Source: Sabellastarte sp. h YS-2021 (taxonomy: Eukaryota > Annelida > Polychaeta > Sabellida > Sabellidae). Taken from it: DNA of 64,000 nucleotides. Location of the stretch: positions 61,909,603 through 61,973,602 of the forward strand of contig OZ024929.1 of the NCBI GenBank assembly GCA_964017235.1, in the 5' to 3' direction. Below are positions 1 through 8,950 of this stretch, in pieces. Position 1 is the stretch's first letter, and each line of letters opens with the position of its first letter. Position numbers and translations under genes: made by a program. Below the pieces are notes generated by a model. That model was not told the origin of the DNA and did no database searches. It saw only the letters and a program-made list of their open reading frames with translations.

Positions 1-29
1 ATAGGTATTTGCTTCCTGTCTAGACAGCG

Positions 30-37
30 TGACGTCA
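30..37. promoter_or_regulatory. CRE/ATF palindrome TGACGTCA in DIRS ITR (copy A)
   Basis: A perfect 8-bp TGACGTCA lies 3 bp beyond the 12-bp palindrome CTGTCTAGACAG (16-27). The same pair of palindromes recurs in the ITRs of copies C and F. The motif is the known CREB/ATF site. A promoter role inside the ITR is inferred. Confidence 0.5.
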
Positions 38-114
38 TGGCATCTTTTTCGATGTCCAAACTTCATAGGACCCCAGTAAGTTGACAGCGGGGTCGGCTGG
101 GAGGGTCTTGTGTG

Positions 115-215
115 TCCATTGGATAGGGTATTAACTTATAAAAATTTAATTTACTTATTAAATTTGCAATTTTATTGCGTTAATACATCCTATCCAATGG
201 ACAATTGCTGAATAA
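115..215 (-). repeat. Internal complementary region (ICR), copy A
   Basis: An imperfect inverted repeat (TCCATTGGATAG... and its complement) flanks an AT-rich centre. The centre contains both element ends joined head to tail (AAATTTGCAA, TTTT, ATTGCG). In DIRS-1 the ICR is the template that joins the termini into a circle, and this segment has that structure. Confidence 0.8.
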
Positions 216-575
216 CTACCGCTTGGCAGGTGGGTAAGTTACTGGGGACTTAGGAGAACTCAGGATAAGAACTAACAATTTTCTGTCAAGCCTGGGTAGA
301 CCTTGAGGTCAGGAAACCCCTTAAAGCTATAGTCGGTCTACAGAAACCGGTCAAAAGGTCCAAACCGACATACCTCCCCCCCTTTCTTTTTTCCAGACCT
401 GCACTGAGTCAGGGGAGGAGAGGGATGAGTTCAGTCCCATAGAAATAAACCTCCCGAAGGAAGCACGTCACAGTTTTTTTTTGTTTTTTTTTTATGATCT
501 TTTTCTTGTATACAACTTAGCTATAAACGTACAATATTTACATAAATTATGTACAAATCTCCTCTCTTAGTGGGG

Positions 576-1611
576 CTATTTGTGGATTTGCTGAGCAGCC
601 ACTACTGGCCCCAAATGATAGAGCTCTGGGTCAGCCCATGCCACATCTTTCAGATAAAATTGAGTAAAAGTATTATGGGATTTCCAATGGCAGGCTGATA
701 AAATTTGCTCCAGGGAGACGCCTGCCTGGAAGGCCTTTGAAGCTGCGAAGGACCTGACATCATCTGAGAGCTCATAACATAGGATCACAGTCTGCTTGAT
801 CCATGAGGAGATAGTAGCAGGTGAGATGTCTTTGTCGAAACCTTTTTTGAATGAGACAAAGACCAACTCCTTATTCTGCCTGAGGTCTGAGGTCCTGTCC
901 AGGTAGTAGCGCAATGCTCTGACCGGACATAGGGATCTGTCAGACTTGAGGGATCTATCCAGGGTAGGAGCCAGGGCTGGTATAACCACTGGGGCCACAC
1001 TGTCTGGACCCTCTTTTGCCAGCTGATTCTTTGACAGAAAGCTGGGTGATGGATACAGAGAAACCTTCAACCAGTCAGACTGATGTCTTATGTTTCTGTT
1101 TAGCCAAGCATGTAACTCACTTCTTCTTTTGCCTGACCCAAGGGCTAAGAGGAAGACTGTCTTGAAGGTCAAATGCTTCAGAGATGCCTCCTTAATTGGT
1201 TCGAAAGGAGCCTTAGTCAATTGGTGTAGTACCAAGGAGAGGTTCCAGGAGGGAATTCCCCTCCGACCTTTGGGTCTGTCTCTATGGACACTATCCAGGA
1301 GACGTGTGAGGTTTTCATCCTTGCTAATATTGATGGGCGAATTACCCAATTTATCAGCAATGGCTGACCTGTAACCATCAATGGTACCGGGCTGTAGCTT
1401 CCTGTCCTAAAATAGGTACATAAGGAAGTCAGCCACTGTATTCACAGTGGGTGCCCTGAAGTCCACCTGATTAGAGATGCACCACTTTGTAAAAATGGCC
1501 CACTTTGCCTCATAGACTGATCGGGTGGATCCCCCTTGAGGAGCCTCAATCCTCTCTGCTACTGCCTTGGAGAAACCTTGTCTCTTGATTGCTGTGGCTC
1601 TAGGAGCCAGG
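576..1611 (-). pseudogene. DIRS tyrosine recombinase, copy A (inactive)
   Basis: The product would be the tyrosine recombinase (YR) that integrates DIRS circles. The core begins near the motif R-S-V-Y-E-A-K-W, contains the first-arginine box G-S-G-K-R-R-S-E and ends with F-T-Q-F-Y-L-K, whose Tyr is the expected nucleophile. Compared with copies B, C and F it has three lesions. The ATG used by B and F (context C-M-A-P-R-A) reads CTG. A GAG codon near 1406 is TAG. A 36-nt in-frame deletion near 760 removes twelve residues, including the His of the H-x-x-R box. The downstream Arg and Tyr remain. The frame overlaps the end of the RNase H frame, as in B and F. Confidence 0.85.
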
Positions 1612-2721
1612 CATGGAGATTCAAGTTGGTCAGATTTCTGTGAGGGATCTAATTGAACAGTTGTGTTAAAAGGTTGGGCAGGAAAGGCAGGCTCAGTGGG
1701 ATTTGACTGGACATGGCTACCAGATCCCAAAACCAGGGCATGTTCGGCCACCCCGGGGCAATCAAAATGATTCTCATGCCTGGGGTGTCCTGCAACTTCT
1801 CCACCACTTTGCCCAAGATGGCTGTTGGTGGGAAGGCGTAAGCATCCAGATCCTCCCATGGCAGACTGAGTGGCCAGGTGGTCTGGTACCGGTGACACAA
1901 ATAGAGGCAACTGGTTGTTGAACCTTGTGGCAAACAAGTCCACTTGAGGTCGGTGCCACCTGCTGCATATAGCTTGGAAGACCTCTGGAAGGAGAGACCA
2001 CTCGGTCTGAATGGTCTGGTCTAGTCTGGATAGCTTGTCCGCTATCACATTTAGACGGCCCGGGATATGTCGGGCTTTGAGGGTTACTTGATTCCTGGTA
2101 CACCAGGTCAAGATCCTCCAGAGAAGGGCACAAAGCTGACCCGATCTCATACCTCCTTCCTTGTTTATATATGCTAACACAGTGGTATTGTCTGTTGCTA
2201 CAAGAACTATCTTGCTTATGCAAAGGTCTCGGAACTCTTTTAATGCTAAGAAAACTGCCTTGAGTTCTAGGTAGTTTATATGCAGCTTGCTTTCTGGAAG
2301 GGACCAGGTTCCCCTTGCAATGTGCTCGTTTAAGTGAGCGCCCCACCTTTCTTTTGACGCGTCTGTAAAGATTTGTAGCGCATGTCTTATAGGGTGTAAT
2401 GGTTGGCCTGTGAGAACGTTGTCTTTGTTTAGCCACCATTGTAAATGCGGGTGCAAGGACCTGGGGATGGGGATCACCTTTTCTAGTGACTCTGGAACCC
2501 TCCAGTTGTTTTTGAGGTGCCATTGTATAGGGCGCATGTGAAGGCGGCCTAGGTGAACCTGTTTTTCTGTGGCTGTGAGTAATCCTATCAGAGACATAAA
2601 CTGCCGGACCGGACAAGCCGGTGAAGACAGTATTTTCAATATTTTGTCCTGAAGGTTTTGCCAACAGTCCAGTGTCGGTCTGACCCGGCCGGACCGGAGG
2701 TCGAACTGGTAGCCTACAAAA
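1407..2721 (-). pseudogene. DIRS RT (C-terminal end) and RNase H, copy A
   Basis: The frame starts within the RT thumb and linker (motif P-V-R-Q-F-M-S-L-I-G-L-L-T-A-T-E). It continues through RNase H, with the first Asp box I-F-T-D-A-S-K, E in H-I-N-Y-L-E-L-K-A, D in A-T-D-N-T-T and the tail A-R-H-I-P-G-R-L-N-V-I-A-D. The RT fingers and palm, including the YLDD motif, are missing because the copy ends at 2721. Near 1870 a frame change occurs in the linker after the RNase H domain. The product would degrade RNA in RNA:DNA hybrids during reverse transcription. Confidence 0.8.
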
Positions 2722-2880
2722 TTGCAAATTTAATAAATAAATTAAATTTTTATAAGTTAATACCCTATCCAATGGACAATAGCTTATCCGGTCGGCGCAG
2801 ACCGGCCCGCCAAACGTCAGAAAAAGACGTCCTGTGTCTCCACCGGCAGGTCGGTCCGTAGTACCAGTGCACTCGACTTA
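2722..2880 (-). repeat. 3' inverted terminal repeat of the outer DIRS element
   Basis: It begins TTGCAAATTTAATAAATAAA directly after the AAAA at 2718-2721. The outer 110 bp match the ITR of copy C, including the stem-loop CCGGTC-GGCGCA-GACCGG. About 70 bp carrying the TGACGTCA and CTGTCTAGACAG palindromes are deleted here. Confidence 0.75.
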
Positions 2881-2930
2881 TTAGACCCCTAGTAGACTGA
2901 TAGCGGGGTTGGTGGGAGGGTCTTGTGTGT

Positions 2931-3025
2931 CCATTGGATAGGGTATTAACTTATAAAAATTTAATTTATTTATTAAATTTGCAATTTTATTGCGTTAATA
3001 CATCCTATCCAATGGACAATAGCTG
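2931..3025 (-). repeat. Internal complementary region (ICR), outer element
   Basis: It has the same joined-ends structure as the ICRs at 115, 7036 and 56851: TCCATTGGATAGGGTATTAAC, an AT-rich spacer, then ATTGCGTTAATACATCC. The T4 at the fusion point is the complement of the AAAA core seen at the insertion junctions. Confidence 0.8.
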
Positions 3026-3372
3026 AATAACTACCGCTTGGAAGGAGGGTAAGTTACTAGGGACTTAGATGAACTCATGACAAGAACTAACAAGAAAACT
3101 CTTCACGCCTGGGTCGACCTTGAGGTCAGGAAACCCTTAAGGCTATAGTCGGTTAACACAGGCCGGCTAAACGGTCCCAACCGACTTTATCCCCACCCCC
3201 CTTTTTAACAGACCTACTCTGAGGTCGGGGAAGAGAGGGCTGAGTTCAGTCCCAAGAAGGAAAATAAACCTCCCAAAGGAAGCACGTCTGATTTTTTTTT
3301 TTTTTTTTTTTTTGATGCTTCTTAACTGTAAAAACACTATTTACATATTTACAAATCTCCTCCAGGTCCCGT

Positions 3373-4442
3373 TTATTGGTGAATCTGCTGAGCAGCCACT
3401 ACAGGACCTAAGTGGAAGAGCTCTGAATCAGCCCAGGCCACATCCTTCAAACAGAATTGGGTGAAGGTATTATGAGATTTCCAGTGGCAGGCCGACAAGA
3501 TCTGCTCTAAGGAGACTCCGGACTGGAAGGCCTTAGAAGCAGCAAAGGCCCTAACATCATGAGCTTTAACCTGATGTAGGGTGTGGGCTTGATGATCAGA
3601 GAGCTCGTAGCATAGGATCACAGTTTGCTTGATCCATGAGGAGATAGTGGCAGGGGAGATGTCTTTGTCGAAGCCCTTCTTGAAGGAGACAAAGACTAGC
3701 TCCTTGTGCTGCCTGAGGTCTGAAGTCCTGTCCAAATAGTAGCGCAAGGCTCTGACTGGACAAAGGGATCTGTCAGACTTGAGGGACTTATCCAGAGTAG
3801 GCGCAGGGCTGGTATGACCACTGGGGCTACACTCTCTGGACCCTCTTTGGCCAGCTGATTCTTGGAAAGAAAGCTGGAAGATGGAAACAGGGACACCTTA
3901 GACCAATCGGATTGGTGTCTGATGTTCTTGTGTTGCCATGCATGGATCTCACTCCTTCTTTTGCCAGAGCCCAGGGCCAAAAGGAAGACAGTTTTGAAGG
4001 TCAGATGCTTCAGCGATGCCTCCCTAAGAGGTTCGAAAGGAGCCTTAGTCAACTGATGTAGTACCAGGGAAAGGTTCCAGGAGGGTATTCCCCTCCGCCC
4101 TTTGGGTCTATCTCTGTGGAAACTTTCCAAGAGACGAGTGAGATTATCATCTTTGCTGATATTGACTGTTGTATTACCTAGTTTATCAGCAATGGCAGAC
4201 CTGTATCCATCAATGGTGCTGGGCTGTAACTTCTTGTCCTCAAAAAGGTACAGTAGGAAGTCAGCCACCGACTTTACAGGTGGTGACCTGAAGTCCACCT
4301 GATTAGTGATGCACCACTTTGTAAAAATGGTCCACTTTGCCTCATAGACTGATCTGGTTGTGCTCCTTTGAGGAGCCTCAATTCTCGCTGCCACTGCCTC
4401 AGAGAAGCCCTGTTCTTTGATTGCTGTGGCTCTAGGAGCCAT
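3373..4442 (-). pseudogene. DIRS tyrosine recombinase, copy B (inactive)
   Basis: The start is the ATG at 4440-4442 (M-A-P-R-A-T-A), which lies inside the RNase H frame, so the two ORFs overlap. Conserved parts are the N-terminal R-S-V-Y-E-A-K-W segment, the arginine box G-S-G-K-R-R-S-E-I-H and K-A-H-D-V-R. Two lesions are clear. A 1-bp deletion near 3800 shifts the frame before the C-terminal catalytic half. In that half the expected nucleophile Tyr in F-T-Q-F-Y-L-K is Cys (TGT for TAT, near 3455). The A-tract follows the stop by about 60 nt. Confidence 0.88.
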
Positions 4443-6300
4443 GCATGGAGATTTAGGTTGGTCAGATTTCTCTGAGGGATCTGATTGAAAGGCTGTGTCA
4501 ACAGATCGGGCAGGTTGGGCAAGTTGAGAGGGACTTGACTGGACTTGGTCACCAAGTCCCAAAACCAAGGCATGTTGGGCCAACCCGGGCCAATTAGAAT
4601 GATTTTCTTGCAAGGACTGTCCAGTAGCTTCTCCACCACTTTGCCCAATATGGCGGTCGGTGGGAAGGCATATGCATCCAGATCCTCCCATGGTAGAGTA
4701 AGTGCGTCCACTGCTACAGCTAGGGAGTCCGGTACTGGAGAGACAAACTGAGGCAACTTGTGGTTGAACCTCGTGGCAAATAGGTCTATCTGAGGCCGGT
4801 GCCATTGGCTGCATATCTGATGAAAGACTTCTGGAAGTAGGGACCACTCTGTCTGGATGGTCTGACCCAGCCTGGACAGTTTGTCTGCTATCACATTTAA
4901 GCGGCCTGGGATGTGTCGCGCTTTTAGAGTCACTTGTCGCTGGGAGCACCAGGTCAAGATTCTCCACAGTAGGGCACATAGGGGGCCTGACATCATGCCC
5001 CCTTCTTTGTTTATGTAAGCGACCACTGTAGTATTGTCGGTTGCTACTAGAACTATTTTGTCTACACAGAGATTTTAGAACTCCTTGAGGGCCAAAAACA
5101 CCGCTTTGAGCTCTAGATAGTTTATATGCAGCTTGCTTTCCGGCACCGACCAGGACCCTCTTGCAGTGAACTCGTTTAAGTGAGCGCCCCACCCTTCTTT
5201 TGATGCGTCTGTAAATATCTGTAGAGCATGCTTTATGGGGTGTAATGGTTGACCCTGGAGCACATTGCTTTCCTCTAGCCACCATTTAAGTGTGGATGCA
5301 GGGACCTGGGTAGAGGGATGACCTTTTCTAGAGATTCCGGTACCCTCCAATTGTTCTTGAGATGCCACTGAATGGGTCTCATGTGTAATTGGCCTAAGTG
5401 AACTTGTTTTTCTGTGGCTGTTAGCAGACCTATCAGGGACATGAACTGCCGGACCGGACAGGCCGGTAGTAAAAAGTGCTTGTATCTTTTCTTGAAGACT
5501 TTGCCACCGGTCCGGTGTCGGTCTGACCCGGCCGGACCTGAGGTCGAACTGGTAGCCGACAAAGTTGAAGACTTGTTTGGGCTCCAGCTCTGATTTTTCC
5601 AAATTCACCAGCCAGCCTAGATCCTGGCATATCTTGACTGGCATTTGGGTATGTCGGAGACAGGTTTGGAGGGATCTGGCTCTCACCAACCAGTCGTCTA
5701 GGTACTGGTGGATTCTTATACCCTTGTGTATGGCCATCAGTTTCACCTCCTTTGCTACTACAGTGAACTCCAAGGGTGCTGTGGACAGACCGAAAGGCAG
5801 AGCTTTGAATTGGTATGTCTGACCCTGGACATGAAATCTGAGATATTTCCTGGATTGTTCCTGTATTGGAATATGGAAGTAGGCGTCCTTGAAGTCGATT
5901 GAGGTAACCCACTCCCCTTGTCGGAGGGATGTCCTGATGGTTTCCGGTGTCTCCATCTTGAATTTCTCCGCCTTGAGGAAAAAATTCAGGTTGCTCAGAT
6001 CTAGTATAGGTCTCCATTTTTGGTTTGGTTTGGGGACTAAAAATAGCCGGTTGAAAAAGCCCAGAGAGGTTTTGTTTCTTACTAGCTCTACTGCATTTTT
6101 GTCTATAAGCTGATGTAATGCCTCCAACAGGTAGCTGTTCCTGTGAGGATTGACATAGCGGCTTATGACTGTGGGAGACCTTGCTAGTTTTGGCCGGATC
6201 CGAAAGGGGAGGGTGTAACCCTCTTTCAGGATTTAAACTACCTTCGGACCGGCACCGAGGTGCAGCCAAGTTTGCCAAAAGTTTTGAAGTCTGGCCCCTA
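4274..6300 (-). pseudogene. DIRS reverse transcriptase and RNase H, copy B
   Basis: The RT reads F-N-R-L-F-L-V-P-K-P-N, W-R-P-I-L-D-L-S, the first catalytic Asp in S-I-D-F-K-D-A-Y, L-P-F-G-L-S-T-A-P and the catalytic box Y-L-D-D-W-L, which is the DIRS form of YxDD. RNase H follows, with F-T-D-A-S-K, L-E-L-K-A, A-T-D-N-T-T and H-I-P-G-R-L-N. Lesions: a TAA near 6235 upstream of the core, two indels near 5470 and 5282 that compensate each other around the RT-RNase H linker, and a Gln-to-stop change near 5075. The catalytic residues are kept, so the decay looks fairly recent. Confidence 0.88.
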
Positions 6301-6549
6301 CAGGAAGATTTTGTGCAGCAAGTTTGACATTGGTTACAGGAAACACCTTTCACATATTTTAATTTGTAATCTGTTGGCATATGACAAACTGGCAACCCGG
6401 GACTTACTCCTTTCTTTTGGGAATGCCCGGGCGCAGTATGAACAGGATTTACAACATTTAAGTTTACAGAACTGTTTATTAAGTGTTCTTGTGTTGCTGT
6501 CTGGCTCCCGGCCAGCAGTCCTCCCTGTAACTTGTCGACACAGTGATTG

Positions 6550-6760
6550 TCATTTATAGGACTGCTGGCCCTTGGCTGGTCGCGAGGAGTAGTGTGATGC
6601 CTTTCCGCGACCTCTCTTGTGCTGAGCTTTGCCAATGTTCTTCCATGAGGGTTTATCCTGTTTGAAAGAAGACTTCCTATCTGCTTTCCTGTCCGACCTT
6701 TCATAAGGGTGGTACCGACCCTTGCCCTTTGCACTTGAAGACTGACCCTTACTCTCAAAA
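6550..6760 (-). pseudogene. DIRS gag, C-terminal part (outer element, downstream half)
   Basis: This is the basic, Arg/Lys/Gly/Ser-rich tail of gag, rich in R-G-R-G-K-A-S and ending S-R-P-A-K-G-Q-Q-S-Y-K before TGA at 6550-6552. It begins at E-S-K-G-Q exactly where the gag at 11309 ends, with copy C between. Such basic tails bind nucleic acid in gag proteins. The role here is inferred from composition. Confidence 0.8.
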
Positions 6761-6987
6761 TTGCAAATTTAATAAATAAATTAAATTTTTATAAGTTAAT
6801 ACTCTATCCAATGGACAATAGCTTATCCGGTCGGCGCAGACCGGCCCGCCAAACATCAGAAAAAGAAGTCCTGTGTCTCCACCGGCCAGGCCGGTCCAAT
6901 GCTGTGCACTCGCCAGATGGCGTGTGGTACTTCCTTCCTGTCTAGACAGCATGACGTCATAGCATCTTTTTTCGTTGTCTAAACCAT
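6761..6987 (-). repeat. 3' ITR of copy C with CRE-type palindrome
   Basis: The inverted partner of 11107-11308. The outermost 50 bp (TTGCAAATTTAATAAATAAA onward) form the 3'-specific extension. Inside are the hairpin CCGGTC/GACCGG, the 12-bp palindrome CTGTCTAGACAG (6938-6949) and TGACGTCA (6952-6959). Confidence 0.85.
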
Positions 6988-7035
6988 TAGACCCCTAGTA
7001 GACTGAAAGCGGGGTCGGAGGGAGGGTCTTGTGTG

Positions 7036-7125
7036 TCCATTGGATAGGGTATTAACTTATAAAAATTTAATTTATTTATTAAATTTGCAATTTTATTGCG
7101 TTAATACATCCTATCCAATGGACAA
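7036..7125 (-). repeat. Internal complementary region (ICR), copy C
   Basis: It is complementary to the 3' ITR extension followed directly by the 5' ITR extension, joined through TTTT. Its sequence predicts that the circle junction reads GCAATAAAATTGCAAATTT, and the two real ends of this copy (11300-11308 and 6757-6769) agree with that. Confidence 0.85.
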
Positions 7126-7475
7126 TAGCTGAATAACTACCGCTTGGTCGGCGGGTAAGTTACTAGGGACTAAAGTTGAACTCATGTTAGGAATAGTGGC
7201 GATTCCCGTAAAAGCCTGGGTAGACCCTGAAGTCAAAAACCCTTAGGGCTATGGTCGCATATCATCATCCGGTTATCCAGAAGGAACCGTCAGAAACGAC
7301 CTGGCTCCCCCCCTTTTTTCTCTAAGCAGACCTGCTCTGAAGGTAGGGGAAGAGAGGGATGAGTTCAGTCCCATAGAAGTAAGCCATAGAAGGAAGTACC
7401 TGAGAAGATTTTTTTTTTTTTTTTTTTTGCTTCTTAACTAAATGTGCAATATATACAGATATGTGTCACTCTCCC

Positions 7476-7996
7476 TTAAGTATCAGTCCGCTGGTGGATC
7501 TGCTGAGCAGCCACAACAGGACCAAGATGGTAGAGCTCTGAATCGGCCCAGGCCACATCCTTCAGATAGAATTGGGTGAAGGTGTTGTGAGATTTCAAGT
7601 GGCAGGCTGATAAAATCTGCTCCAAGGAGACTCCGGATTGGAGGGCCTTGGAAGCAGCAAAGGCCCTGACATCATGAGCTTTGACTTGATGTAGGGTGTG
7701 GGCCTGGTAATCAGAGAGCTCATAGCATAGGATCACAGTCTGTTTGATCCATGAGGAGATAGTGGCAGGTGAAATGTCCTTGTCGAAGCCTTTCTTGAAG
7801 GAGACAAAAACCAGTTGTTTGTCCTGCCTTATGTCTGAAGTCCTGTCCAGATAGTAGCGCAAGGCTCTGACCGGACAAAGAGATCTATCAGACTTGAGGG
7901 ATCTATCCAGAGTAGGAGCCAGGGCTGGTATGACCACTGGGGCTTCACTTCCCGGGCCCTCTTTGGCCAGCTGGTTCTTGGAAAGAAAGCTGGGGG
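7476..7996 (-). pseudogene. DIRS tyrosine recombinase C-terminal half, copy C
   Basis: This segment encodes P-V-R-A-L-R-Y-Y-L-D-R-T, S-S-W-I-K-Q-T-V, the H-x-x-R box in K-A-H-D-V-R-A-F and the nucleophile motif F-T-Q-F-Y-L-K-D-V, ending H-Q-R-T-D-T. The catalytic His, Arg and Tyr are intact. The N-terminal domain and the first Arg are absent because the internal deletion joins RT directly to this part near 7996. Alone it cannot be an active recombinase. Confidence 0.85.
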
Positions 7997-8850
7997 ATCT
8001 GGCACATCTTGACCAGGAGTCGGGTGTGTTGGAGACAAAGGTGTTGGGATCTGGCTCTCACCAACCAGTCGTCTAGGTACTGGTGGATTCTTATACCCTT
8101 GTGTATGGCCATCAGTTTCACCTCTTGGGCTAATACAGTAAACTCCATGGGCGCTGTGGACAGGCCGAAAGGCAATGCTTTGAACTGGTACGTCCGGCCC
8201 TGGACATGAAAACGTAGATATTTTCTGGATTGTTCCTGTATCGGTATGTGAAAGTAGGCATCTTTGAAGTCTACTGAGGTGACCCACTCTCCTTGCTGGA
8301 GGGATGTTCTGATGGTTTCCGGTGTCTCCATCTTGAACTTTTCCACTTTGAGGAAAACGTTTAAATTGCTTGACTCCAGTATTGGCCTCCATTTGTTGTT
8401 GGGTTTTGGGACTAAAAATAGTCGGTTGAAAAACCCTAGGGATCTCGGATTTTGAACCCTTTCTACCGCTTTTTTGTCTATAAGCTGATGTAATGCCTCC
8501 AACAGGTAGCTGTTCCTGTGGGGATTGACATACCGGCTTATGACTGTAGGGGATCGTGTGAGTTGGGGGCGGATCCGGAAGGGGAGGGAGTAACCCTCTC
8601 GTAGGATTTGAACTACCTTGGGACCGGCCCCTAGATTTAGCCAATTTTTCCAAAAACTTTGAAGTCTGGCCCCTACAGGTAGATTTTGTGCAACATTGGG
8701 GGCATTTGCTACAGGTTGGACAGGACACAATTGAGTGACACAAGAAACACTGTTCACATATTTTAATTTGTAATTTCTTGATGTCTGACAAGCTGCTGCC
8801 CCGGGACTTAACTCTCTCTTTTGGGAGTGCCCGGGCGCAGAAGGTACACT
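7945..8850 (-). pseudogene. DIRS reverse transcriptase (fingers and palm), copy C, truncated
   Basis: An open frame with the RT motifs F-N-R-L-F-L-V-P-K-P-N-N, W-R-P-I-L-E, S-V-D-F-K-D-A-Y-F-H-I-P, L-P-F-G-L-S-T-A-P and intact Y-L-D-D-W-L-V-R-A. After V-K-M-C-Q the frame runs into out-of-frame recombinase sequence and stops at 7945. The thumb and RNase H are missing. The frame is open upstream to 9159 and overlaps the end of gag. Confidence 0.88.
8640..8790 (-). other. Cys-rich zinc-binding-like segment upstream of RT, copy C
   Basis: In a different frame from the RT core, the sequence encodes a dense C-x2-C array (C-E-Q-C-F-L-C-H then C-P-T-C-S-K-C-P-Q-C-C and C-R-G). The same array occurs in copies D and F, and in part in B. 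In D it is in frame with RT. In B, C and F one extra base after T-G-T-A-G-G-G-G puts it one frame out. It may be a zinc-binding nucleocapsid or RT N-terminal module. This is inferred from conservation only. Confidence 0.6.
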
Positions 8851-8950
8851 TTTTACAACATGAAAATTTGCAAAATTTAAAGTCTCTTTTTGTGTCAATG
8901 TCTGGCTCCCGGCCAGCAGTCCCTCCTGTAAACTGTTTACAAAGTGATTG

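Larger units (their letters stand above)
1..2721 (-). mobile_element. DIRS-like retroelement copy A, 3' part only
   Basis: This fragment has the 3' order of a DIRS element: end of RT, RNase H, tyrosine recombinase, A-tract (about 474-492 as T on the plus strand), internal complementary region and part of an ITR at the window edge. It stops abruptly at 2721 inside the RT codons for the motif G-Y-Q-F-D-L, where an A-run meets the ITR of the next element. Its RT N-terminus and gag are not found next to it, so the copy is truncated, not merely interrupted. The first 60 bases match the inverted ITR at 13440-13656 more closely than the ITR at 2722. Confidence 0.85.

Noticed and set aside
1090..1374. 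Plus-strand ORFs inside the DIRS copies (also 3862-4302, 7894-8455, 57492-57947, 59442-59847)
   Set aside because: They are antisense shadows of the recombinase and RT frames and recur only because the copies are homologous.
6761..7092. A 330-bp MITE in each DIRS copy, suggested by inverted AT-rich ends
   Set aside because: The inverted pair is the 3' ITR extension and its complement in the ICR, which is part of DIRS structure.
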